A DNA stretch of 20,508 nt, from positions 1-20,508 of the forward strand of contig JBAYZQ010000023.1 in the NCBI GenBank assembly GCA_041672385.1. The letters are read 5' to 3'. A program made the position numbers and the translations under genes. Positions 1 to 6,557 of this stretch are shown one piece after another; the stretch's first letter is position 1, and every line of letters starts with the position of its first letter. The notes beneath the pieces are model-generated. The model was not told the DNA's origin. It worked only from the letters and a program-made list of their open reading frames with translations, and did not search any database. The DNA is from JBAYZQ01 sp041672385. Its GTDB lineage: Bacteria > Spirochaetota > Spirochaetia > Sphaerochaetales > Sphaerochaetaceae.

Positions 1-493
1 AATGGAAAAGTCCTGCATGAAGTACAATAGAATCATAAAGTTGTACATTAACTGCAAAGTTTACTATTCCATCAAAGGTTTCAAGGTCAGTTCCTCCAAA
101 AGCATCAAAAACAGTGTTAAAAGCTGACTTTGCCTGAAATTCAGTAGCAATAATGTCTTTATAAGAAAACCTCATAATACTACTATTAAATCCCAATCTT
201 CCTTGAAAGAATATATTATCCTCTCCCCATTTTTCTTCCATCAAAGTATTAAGAAATACATTTTCATATCTACCATCTGAAGCTTTAACTGAATTTACTT
301 TCACCCTATCAGTATTAACATGAACATCCTGCATAATTATTATGCCTAAAGTTGTATCTGTAGAATATTGATCGGCATAGTAATTCGGATACAAGGTATT
401 TTTTGGCATAAAAGTAAAAGAAAAGTCACCTTCAGCAAAAACTGATAAAACAAAGATAAAACAAATTGATAATAATGCTAATTTTTTTTTCAT
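1..493 (-). CDS. Exported hypothetical protein, possibly DUF1207-like (3' end beyond the window)
   Basis: This minus-strand reading frame starts at the ATG at 493-491 and stays open to the window edge, giving 164 codons. The protein begins MKKKLALLSICFIFVLSVFA, a classic signal peptide with a lysine-rich start, a hydrophobic core and an AxA-like end, so cleavage is likely after residue 20. The mature part starts EGDFSFTFMPKNTLYPNYYA and is rich in aromatic and beta-prone stretches, which suggests a periplasmic or outer-membrane protein. The LYPNYYAD segment and the later IVLHAGLFH segment remind me of the DUF1207 family, whose members end in a conserved H-S-S-H-like motif just beyond this point, but this is a weak recollection. 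No strong ribosome binding site is visible (GAGCG just before the ATG). It lies 54 bp downstream of glnN in the same direction. The function is unknown. Confidence 0.75.
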   Translation of the reverse strand, partial: MKKKLALLSICFIFVLSVFAEGDFSFTFMPKNTLYPNYYADQYSTDTTLGIIIMQDVHVNTDRVKVNSVKASDGRYENVFLNTLMEEKWGEDNIFFQGRLGFNSSIMRFSYKDIIATEFQAKSAFNTVFDAFGGTDLETFDGIVNFAVNVQLYDSIVLHAGLFH

Positions 494-502
494 TCGCTCA
501 TA

Positions 503-526
503 CTATTAGGTTTGCTAACCTATTAC
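503..526 (-). other. Inverted repeat between glnN and the exported-protein gene
   Basis: Read on the minus strand, TAATAGGTT, the loop AGCA and AACCTAATA form a hairpin with one A-A mismatch, just upstream of the exported-protein start. No T-run follows it in either direction, so it does not look like an intrinsic terminator. It could be an operator or an mRNA 5' structure; the sequence does not decide between these. Confidence 0.35.
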
Positions 527-547
527 AATATAAAATTAATCTTTTTT

Positions 548-2644
548 TTATTTTACACTAAAAAGCAACTGTTCATAATCTGGATAAGGCCAATAATCAT
601 TAGCAACAATAGTTTCAGCTTCATCACAAATTAATCTAAGTTCGTTTTCCAAAGGAATTACTGTTTTAGCCAAATAAAGGCAAGAATCAAAGCTATCCTG
701 AATTTGTTTAAATTTTAAGCTAGATTCTTCAATTTCTCTAAGCTTTATATCAAGATCATTGATTAAAGTAGAAAGTTTCTCAATAAGAGAAATTTCAAAT
801 TTACAATTTAAATTTTTACTAACCTCTAGTTTTGCTTTTACATTTTCTGCAATAAAACCACTGTAACCAATAATAGCAGGCATAATATCTTTTTTAACCA
901 TTTCTCTAAGAACTTGGTTCTCAATCATAATGGTTTTACTATACATTTCCAAAGTAACTTCATATCTTGAATAAAGTTCAACTTTAGTTAAGATTTTATT
1001 ATCCTCAAAAAGACGAACATTCTTCTCAGCTATTAAAGCAGCCGAGGCCTCTGCAGTCGTCTTAAAATTAACCAAACCTCTTCTCTCTGCCTCTTCAATC
1101 CAATATGCACTATAGCTGTTACCATTAAAAATAATAGACTTATGGTTTTTATAAATTTTAGAAATAATAGCATTTATAGCCATCTTATTTTTTAAACATT
1201 CAGCAATGTAATTTAGAGAATCGGCAAAAATTGTATTAAGCACAGTATTTGAATCTGAAGCATTAAAAGAAGAACCAAGCATTCTAAATTCAAATTTATT
1301 GCCAGTAAAAGCAAGTGGACTAGTCCTGTTCCTATCACTAATATCCTTTGGAAACTCTGGAAGAACATGAACTGATAACTCAATCTTAGTTTCTTTATTT
1401 TTACTTCCCTCTTTTCCAATAGAAATTTCCCTAAAGATTCTATCAAGTTCTTCACCAAGATAAACTGATACAATTGCTGGAGGAGCTTCTGCAGCTCCCA
1501 ATCTATGGTCATTAGAAGCGCTAGCAACGGTAAATCTTAATAAATCTTGGTATTTATCCACAGCTCTTATCATAGCAGCTATAAAGAGCATAAAACGCGC
1601 ATTATCAGAGGGAGTCACTCCTAGTTCAAAAAGATTAACTCCTCTATCAGTACACAAAGACCAATTATTATGCTTTCCAGACCCATTCAAACCTTCAAAA
1701 GGTTTCTCATGTAAAAGACAAACCAAATCCATCTTATTAGCAATTCTTTTCATCATGTCCATAACAATAAGATTTTGATCAACTGAAAGATTGGCAGTTG
1801 TGTAAATAGAAGCTAGCTCGTGTTGAGCAGGAGCTACTTCATTATGTCTTGTCTTAGCATATATTCCCAGTTTCCAAAGTTCTACATCAAGTTCCTTCAT
1901 AAAAGTACTTACTCGACTTTTTATTGTTCCAAAATAATGATCTTCTAATTCTTGACCTCGAGCAGGAGCAGCTCCAATTAAAGTTCTTCCACAAAGTTTT
2001 AGGTCTTTTCTTTTTTCAGCAATTTTTTGATCTATCAAAAAATACTCTTGTTCTAAACCAACTGAAACATGAACTCTTTTACTCTTTTCATCCCCTAAGA
2101 GCTTTAAAACATTAATAGCCGAATCGTTCAAAACTTCCATTGATTTAAGTAGCGGAGTTTTCTTATCTAAAACCTGTCCACTGTAACTACAAAAAGCAGT
2201 TGGAATAAAAAGTGTCTTTTCTTTTATAAAAGCATAACTAGTGGGATCCCAAGCAGTATAACCCCGAGCCTCAAAAGTCGCTCTAAGTCCTCCAGAAGGG
2301 AAACTAGATGCATCAGGTTCACCCTTTATTAATTCTTTCCCGCTAAATTTTAAAATGGCTTTACCATCTTTTAAAGGAAAAATAAAACTTTCATGTTTTT
2401 CAGCAGTAATACCAGACAAAGGCTGAAACCAATGAGTAAAATGTGTAGCACCTTTTTCAACCGCCCAATTCTTCATTGCATTGGCAACTGAATTTGCAAT
2501 ATCAAGGTCAAGAGTTTTACCTTCTTCAATTGTCTCTTTTAATTTTTCATATACTTCTTGAGAAAGATCTCTTCTCATTATTTGATCATTAAAAACCAGA
2601 CTTCCAAAATTATTGCTAAAATAGCTTTCATTGCTTTCCTTCAT
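548..2644 (-). CDS. glnN: Glutamine synthetase type III
   Basis: This 698-residue protein is a type III glutamine synthetase, which joins ammonia to glutamate at the cost of ATP. The length fits the GSIII family (about 700 residues, against about 450 for type I). Family signatures are present in order: the N-terminal segment FPSGGLRATFEARGYTAWDP, the metal/glutamate region VSVGLEQEYFLID, RHNEVAPAQHELASIY, the substrate/ATP region LNGSGKHNNWSL, and the arginine-rich FRMLGSSFNASDSNTVLNT. The C-terminal ~200 residues are helical and charged, as in other GSIII proteins. The ATG at 2644 is preceded by GGAG with a 7-nt gap. It is divergent from a type I glutamine synthetase and is transcribed from a strong promoter through a 5' hairpin with a U-run (separate entries), so regulation by attenuation is plausible. 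The identification is secure; the regulation is inferred. Confidence 0.95.
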   Translation of the reverse strand: MKESNESYFSNNFGSLVFNDQIMRRDLSQEVYEKLKETIEEGKTLDLDIANSVANAMKNWAVEKGATHFTHWFQPLSGITAEKHESFIFPLKDGKAILKFSGKELIKGEPDASSFPSGGLRATFEARGYTAWDPTSYAFIKEKTLFIPTAFCSYSGQVLDKKTPLLKSMEVLNDSAINVLKLLGDEKSKRVHVSVGLEQEYFLIDQKIAEKRKDLKLCGRTLIGAAPARGQELEDHYFGTIKSRVSTFMKELDVELWKLGIYAKTRHNEVAPAQHELASIYTTANLSVDQNLIVMDMMKRIANKMDLVCLLHEKPFEGLNGSGKHNNWSLCTDRGVNLFELGVTPSDNARFMLFIAAMIRAVDKYQDLLRFTVASASNDHRLGAAEAPPAIVSVYLGEELDRIFREISIGKEGSKNKETKIELSVHVLPEFPKDISDRNRTSPLAFTGNKFEFRMLGSSFNASDSNTVLNTIFADSLNYIAECLKNKMAINAIISKIYKNHKSIIFNGNSYSAYWIEEAERRGLVNFKTTAEASAALIAEKNVRLFEDNKILTKVELYSRYEVTLEMYSKTIMIENQVLREMVKKDIMPAIIGYSGFIAENVKAKLEVSKNLNCKFEISLIEKLSTLINDLDIKLREIEESSLKFKQIQDSFDSCLYLAKTVIPLENELRLICDEAETIVANDYWPYPDYEQLLFSVK

Positions 2645-2655
2645 TCTTTTACTCC

Positions 2656-2693
2656 AAAAAAAAAGACACCGCGGATAAATCCACAGCGCCTTT
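2656..2693 (-). promoter_or_regulatory. Terminator-like hairpin in the glnN leader (candidate attenuator)
   Basis: On the minus strand the leader reads AAAGGCGCTGTGGA, loop TTTA, TCCGCGGTGTCTTT, and then more T. Bases 2693-2680 pair with 2675-2662 over 14 bp with no mismatch when G-U pairs are allowed (five wobbles). The stem is followed by an unbroken run of nine T (2664-2656), three of which belong to the stem. GGAG and the glnN start follow directly. The form is that of an intrinsic terminator placed between promoter and gene, so expression may need antitermination. The predicted transcription start (about 2696) lies only about 3 nt before the stem, so a 5'-end stability hairpin is the main alternative. 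Confidence 0.6.
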
Positions 2694-2702
2694 GCTTATC
2701 TT

Positions 2703-2731
2703 AGATTAGAAAAAGCCGATGTTTTTGTCAA
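2703..2731 (-). promoter_or_regulatory. glnN sigma70-type promoter
   Basis: The minus strand carries TTGACA (2731-2726), a 17-bp spacer and TAATCT (2708-2703). The -35 box matches the consensus perfectly and the spacing is optimal. Transcription would start near 2696, at the foot of the leader hairpin. This is the best promoter-like match upstream of glnN. Confidence 0.7.
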
Positions 2732-2994
2732 CTAGTGAACGAAAAAATAACAAAATAGTTTTGTCACAACTAAAACAAAATAAATACCTTCATTTTCCCA
2801 ACTTTATGACCTTGTGTCATATCAACTCCAAATAAAATGTTAGAAATATGTAGTATTTTGTAACAAGTTCTAACATAAAGAACTTAAAAGTTTAAACTTT
2901 TTGTTAGAGATATCAAAAAAACAACATTTAAAGTATTTAAAATCCTTGTGACTTATGCATTTTTAAAATCCTTTTTAAAATTCCTTCATCATTC
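2732..2994. promoter_or_regulatory. AT-rich control region between divergent glnN and glnA promoters, with candidate operators
   Basis: This gene-free stretch lies between the two -35 boxes and contains several palindromes. TTGTNACAA occurs twice (2761-2769 and 2858-2866); the first copy sits inside a longer imperfect palindrome at 2756-2772 (TAGTT...AACTA). ATGTTAGAA at 2837-2845 is repeated as its exact inverted copy TTCTAACAT at 2868-2876, and a third, direct, partial copy TGTTAGAG is at 2902-2909. The starts are spaced about 30 and 34 bp, near three helical turns. By eye I found no site fitting the Bacillus GlnR/TnrA pattern (TGTNAN7TNACA). The regulator is unknown. I see no reading frame or RNA gene here. 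Confidence 0.4.
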
Positions 2995-3023
2995 TTTACA
3001 AATCCTATTTATTCTTTTATTAT
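2995..3023 (+). promoter_or_regulatory. glnA sigma70-type promoter
   Basis: TTTACA (2995-3000), a 17-bp spacer and TATTAT (3018-3023) each match the consensus at five of six positions. The predicted start is near 3030, about 3 nt before the glnA leader hairpin, the same geometry as on the glnN side. Confidence 0.6.
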
Positions 3024-3032
3024 TTTAAGGAC

Positions 3033-3083
3033 AAAGACGTCTATTCTTTTTTTTTTCCAAAAAAAAAAGGAGTGGGCGTCTTT
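3033..3083 (+). promoter_or_regulatory. Long 5'-terminal hairpin in the glnA leader
   Basis: Bases 3033-3056 (AAAGACGTCTATTC followed by ten T) pair with 3060-3083 (nine A, then GGAGTGGGCGTCTTT) as a 24-bp stem closed by a CCA loop. Every deviation from Watson-Crick pairing is a U-G wobble (four of them), so the RNA stem is unbroken. The top half is a U/A duplex. The right arm sequesters a GGAG. The real ribosome binding site, AGGGAGG, lies downstream, 3093-3101, outside the stem. The tract after the stem (TTTATTTAAATTT) is only a poor terminator U-run. The stem base resembles the glnN hairpin (AAAGRCG ... GTCTTT), suggesting a common ligand or origin. Confidence 0.6.
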
Positions 3084-3106
3084 ATTTAAATTTAGGGAGG
3101 GGAAAA

Positions 3107-4327
3107 ATGGCACTAACAAAAAATGAAGTCATGCAATTTATTGAAGAACAAAACGTAAAATTTGCAAGACTAGCCTTTTGTGACATACTTGGAAACTTAA
3201 AGAATATCTCAATCTCAATTAAAGAATTACCAAAAGCTTTTGAAAGGGGAATTGGTTTTGATGCCTCAGCCATAAAAGGGTTTTTAAACATTGAAGACTC
3301 TGATTTGTTCTTATTCCCAGAACCAGATACAATTACAATTCTCCCCTGGCAAACAAGTCAAGGCCGAGAAGTCAGATTCTTTTGTGTAATTAAAAGAGCA
3401 AATGGTGACATCTTTGAGGGTGATTTAAGATACAAACTCAGAGAGACTCAGCTAAAAGCTTTTTCAAATAACCTGGAATTTAGTTTTGGACCTGAATGTG
3501 AATTTTACCTTTTTAAAACGGATGAATATGAAAATCCAACTTTAACACCCGTGGATGAAGCAGGTTATTTTGATATAGCCCCACGTGATCAAGGTGAAAA
3601 TGTTCGACGAGAAATTTGCCTTACTTTGGATGAAATGGGGTTTTATACCGAAAGAAGTCATCATGAACAGGGACCAGGACAAAATGAAATTGATTTTAGA
3701 TTCTCTTCCCCACTAAAAGCTGCGGATAACTTTATAACCTTTAAATCAGTTGTTCAAACAATTTCTTCTAGATTGGGTTTGTTTGCTTCATTTTTACCAA
3801 AGCCTTTAATTGACCAAAGTGGAAATGGGCTTCATATAAACATTAGTGTCAAGAATGACCAAGCTCTAAACAGTTATATGATGGCAGGAATACTCAAACA
3901 TATAAAAGAATTAACACTCTTTTTAAATCCACTTACAAATTCTTATCTTAGACTAGGAAACTTTGAGGCCCCACTTAGGACAGATTTTGGTCCCGCTAAT
4001 AGATCTCTTTTAGTAAGAATCCCACCTTCAAGCCAGCGTTTTGAAGTAAGAAGCCCAGATCCAAGCTGTAACCCTTATTTAGTTTTTAATCTTCTACTTA
4101 AAGCAGGTATCCAAGGAATTCAAGAAAAGCTTGATCCTAATGAAATTAAATCACAAGAATTGCCTGCTTCCTTGGAAGAAGCAATTAAGATAGCTGAAAA
4201 TAGTGACTTTGTAAGAAATAATCTCAATGAAATTACTTTCAATAAATTTTTAGAAATCAAAAAAGCTGAAAGTGAAAGTCTTAAGGACTTTTCAAGTCAA
4301 CTTCACCATTATTTTTCAATAGTATAA
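3107..4327 (+). CDS. glnA: Glutamine synthetase type I, short form without an adenylylation segment
   Basis: This 406-residue protein is a type I glutamine synthetase (L-glutamate + NH3 + ATP to L-glutamine). The beta-grasp N-domain covers about residues 1-110. The catalytic domain carries the metal site FGPECEFYLF (E130, E132), SHHEQGPGQNE (E187, E194), the ammonium/ATP loop SGNGLHINIS (H243; the usual form is N-G-S-G-M-H), NRSLLVRIP (298-306) and RFEVRSPDPSCNPYL (311-325). It is shorter than the usual 440-470 residues, and the segment holding the adenylylated tyrosine of enteric enzymes is missing: the chain runs from GIQGIQEKLDP straight to LPASLEEA. Control by GlnE is therefore unlikely. 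The ATG at 3107 follows AGGGAGGGG. It heads an operon with the ANTAR regulator and pyrG. Confidence 0.93.
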   Translation: MALTKNEVMQFIEEQNVKFARLAFCDILGNLKNISISIKELPKAFERGIGFDASAIKGFLNIEDSDLFLFPEPDTITILPWQTSQGREVRFFCVIKRANGDIFEGDLRYKLRETQLKAFSNNLEFSFGPECEFYLFKTDEYENPTLTPVDEAGYFDIAPRDQGENVRREICLTLDEMGFYTERSHHEQGPGQNEIDFRFSSPLKAADNFITFKSVVQTISSRLGLFASFLPKPLIDQSGNGLHINISVKNDQALNSYMMAGILKHIKELTLFLNPLTNSYLRLGNFEAPLRTDFGPANRSLLVRIPPSSQRFEVRSPDPSCNPYLVFNLLLKAGIQGIQEKLDPNEIKSQELPASLEEAIKIAENSDFVRNNLNEITFNKFLEIKKAESESLKDFSSQLHHYFSIV

Positions 4328-4338
4328 GGAGGATAATA

Positions 4339-4935
4339 ATGAGTAAAATATTACTGGTAACCCAATCCGGCAAGGCAGAAGTTGCTTTGTCTAAATTGAT
4401 TGCCACCTATTTTACTCAATATCCAGAAAAAGACCGCTCCACTTTTAATCAATTAATAGTAGCAAATAATGCTTCTGATGCTAAAAGAAGGGCATTTGAA
4501 AATGATTTTGATACAATCATAATAAATTGTCCTTTAATTGAGGGAAATAGTGAAAATCTTGCTTGTGATTTGACCAAAACAACTTACAGTACTATTATCA
4601 TGCTGGTGCAGGCAAAAAAGGCCAAAGAAGTAGAAGAAATTGTCATCTCAGAAGGAATTTTTGTTTCATCAAAACCAATAATTTCTCAACTTTTTTTTGA
4701 AAACATAAGACTTGGACAAGTAACAAGGAAAAGATTACTTTCTTTAAAGAAAGAAAACCTTGACCTTCAAGTCCGTCTTGAACAACTTAAGACCATTAAT
4801 CAGGCAAAACTGGTATTAATACAAAAGAAAGCCTTAAGCGAAGAACAGGCTCATAAATACATAGAACAGCAAGCAATGAATCAAAGAAAGCCAAAAATTG
4901 AAATTGCTGAATACATATTAAAAACCTATATATAA
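4339..4935 (+). CDS. ANTAR-domain RNA-binding antiterminator with a degenerate receiver
   Basis: This 198-residue protein has two parts. Residues 1-120 fold like a response-regulator receiver, but the key residues are altered: the acidic pair near the N-terminus is replaced (LLVTQSG), and the phosphoacceptor position in DTIIINCPL is Asn63 rather than Asp. The conserved lysine (SSKP, K112) remains. A coiled linker (about 123-150) leads to a C-terminal ANTAR domain with the core INQAKLVLIQKKALSEEQAH and the QQAMNQR signature. ANTAR domains bind hairpins in nascent mRNA and prevent termination (NasR, EutV, clostridial NitR next to glnA). The gene starts 11 bp after glnA with a GGAGG site, so its likely targets are the glnA and glnN leaders. 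Without the Asp, control is probably by a bound ligand or partner, such as a nitrogen signal, rather than phosphorylation. Confidence 0.85.
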   Translation: MSKILLVTQSGKAEVALSKLIATYFTQYPEKDRSTFNQLIVANNASDAKRRAFENDFDTIIINCPLIEGNSENLACDLTKTTYSTIIMLVQAKKAKEVEEIVISEGIFVSSKPIISQLFFENIRLGQVTRKRLLSLKKENLDLQVRLEQLKTINQAKLVLIQKKALSEEQAHKYIEQQAMNQRKPKIEIAEYILKTYI

Positions 4936-4946
4936 AGGAAGGCTAT

Positions 4947-6557
4947 ATGACAAAATATATTTTTGTAACAGGCGGTGTTGTTTCCGGATTGGGAAAGGGC
5001 ATAACGGCAGCAAGTTTAGGAAGACTGCTCAAGAACAGAGGTCTCAAGGTTACTTCTCAGAAACTTGATCCCTATATGAATATTGACCCTGGAACAATGA
5101 GTCCTCTTCAACATGGAGAAGTTTTTGTTACAGAAGATGGAAGTGAAACAGATTTAGATTTGGGACATTATGAAAGATTTATCGATGAAAATCTTAATAA
5201 ATACTCAAATTTAACCAGTGGAAAAGTATACTGGAACGTATTAAACAAAGAAAGAAAAGGTGAATACCTTGGAAGTACTGTTCAAATAATACCCCAAGTG
5301 ACCGATGAAATAAAAGAATTTATTTACAAAGCAAGTGAACAAACTAATGCTGATGTAGTTATAAGTGAAATCGGAGGAACTGTTGGAGATATTGAAAGTC
5401 AACCATTTCTAGAAGCTATTCGTCAAATAGGCCAAGAAGTCGGTCAGAAAAACAGACTCTATATTCATGTTACTTTAGTTCCTTACCTTGCCTCCAGCAA
5501 AGAACATAAAAGTAAACCAACTCAGCACTCTGTTAAACAAATGCAGGCTCTTGGGCTTAACCCAGATATCATAGTTATGCGAAGTGATTTTGATATTGAA
5601 CAACCAATTAAAGATAAAATTTCACTTTTTTGTAATGTTGAAAAGGAATGTGTTATTGAAAATAAAACCCTAAGCAGTCTTTACGAAGTTCCTTTGATGC
5701 TAAAAGATCAAAACTTCGACAAGATAGTTTGTAAACATTTAGGCCTTCCTGATGCTGAATGCAAAATGTTAAAATGGGAAGCTTTGGTAAAGAACATAAA
5801 AGAAACTAAAGAAACAGTAAAAATTGGATTAGTAGGTAAATACATAGCTCTTCATGATGCCTATTTAAGTATTGTAGAATCTCTTTCTCATGCTGGATAT
5901 GCTCAACTTAAGAAAGTTGAAATAGTCTGGGTAAATTCAGAAGAACTCATCAATGAAGAAATAACAGCACTTAAACTTAAATCTTGCCAAGGAATAATTG
6001 TTCCAGGAGGTTTTGGTGATAGAGGTATTGAAGGAATGGTTCAAGCTACACGTTGGGCTCGTGTTAATAAAATACCATTTTTAGGAATATGTCTTGGAAT
6101 GCAAGTTGCTGTAATTGAATTTTCAAGAGATGTAGCAAACCTAGTTGAAGCAAATAGTATTGAATTTAATCCAGAAACACCTGATCCAGTAATCAACTTA
6201 ATGGAAGACCAAATTGGAAAAGTTAAAGGTGGAACCATGAGACTTGGCTCCTACCCTTGCAGTGTTGAAGAAAATACTATTCTAAAAGAAGCCTATCACG
6301 CTGAAGAAATCCACGAAAGGCATCGACATAGATATGAATTTAATAATAACTATAGAACTCTTCTTGGGAAGTCTGGGTTAGTCTTTTCAGGACATTCTCC
6401 AGACAATCGTTTAATAGAAGCGGTAGAACTTAAAAAAGAGAACCATCCATTTTTTATTGGAGTACAGTTCCATCCTGAATTTAAGAGCAGACCAATTAAC
6501 CCACAGCCACTCTTTTTAGAATTGGTTAAGCAAAGTTCTAAACAGACTATTTGGTAA
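4947..6557 (+). CDS. pyrG: CTP synthase
   Basis: This 536-residue enzyme makes CTP from UTP, ATP and glutamine in the cytosol. The N-terminal synthase domain opens with the P-loop-type segment MTKYIFVTGGVVSGLGKGIT and continues with SQKLDPYMNIDPGTMSP and HGEVFVTEDGSETDLDLGHY. A C-terminal class I glutamine amidotransferase domain follows, with nucleophile Cys382 in FLGICLGMQ and the His509/Glu511 pair in GVQFHPEF. The length is normal. It follows the ANTAR gene by 11 bp with a GGAAGG site, so it is probably cotranscribed with glnA. That makes sense because it consumes glutamine. Its 3' end overlaps the convergent sugar-kinase gene by 11 bp, and no terminator is visible between them. Confidence 0.97.
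   Translation: MTKYIFVTGGVVSGLGKGITAASLGRLLKNRGLKVTSQKLDPYMNIDPGTMSPLQHGEVFVTEDGSETDLDLGHYERFIDENLNKYSNLTSGKVYWNVLNKERKGEYLGSTVQIIPQVTDEIKEFIYKASEQTNADVVISEIGGTVGDIESQPFLEAIRQIGQEVGQKNRLYIHVTLVPYLASSKEHKSKPTQHSVKQMQALGLNPDIIVMRSDFDIEQPIKDKISLFCNVEKECVIENKTLSSLYEVPLMLKDQNFDKIVCKHLGLPDAECKMLKWEALVKNIKETKETVKIGLVGKYIALHDAYLSIVESLSHAGYAQLKKVEIVWVNSEELINEEITALKLKSCQGIIVPGGFGDRGIEGMVQATRWARVNKIPFLGICLGMQVAVIEFSRDVANLVEANSIEFNPETPDPVINLMEDQIGKVKGGTMRLGSYPCSVEENTILKEAYHAEEIHERHRHRYEFNNNYRTLLGKSGLVFSGHSPDNRLIEAVELKKENHPFFIGVQFHPEFKSRPINPQPLFLELVKQSSKQTIW

Noticed and set aside
2732..2994. GlnR/TnrA operator upstream of glnA
   Set aside because: No TGTNAN7TNACA match was found by eye; the palindromes present have a different pattern.
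2645..3106. Classical ANTAR dual-hairpin target with A-x-x-G hexanucleotide loops
   Set aside because: I read both strands of the leaders and found no pair of hairpins with such loops; only the hairpins with UUUA and CCA loops are present.
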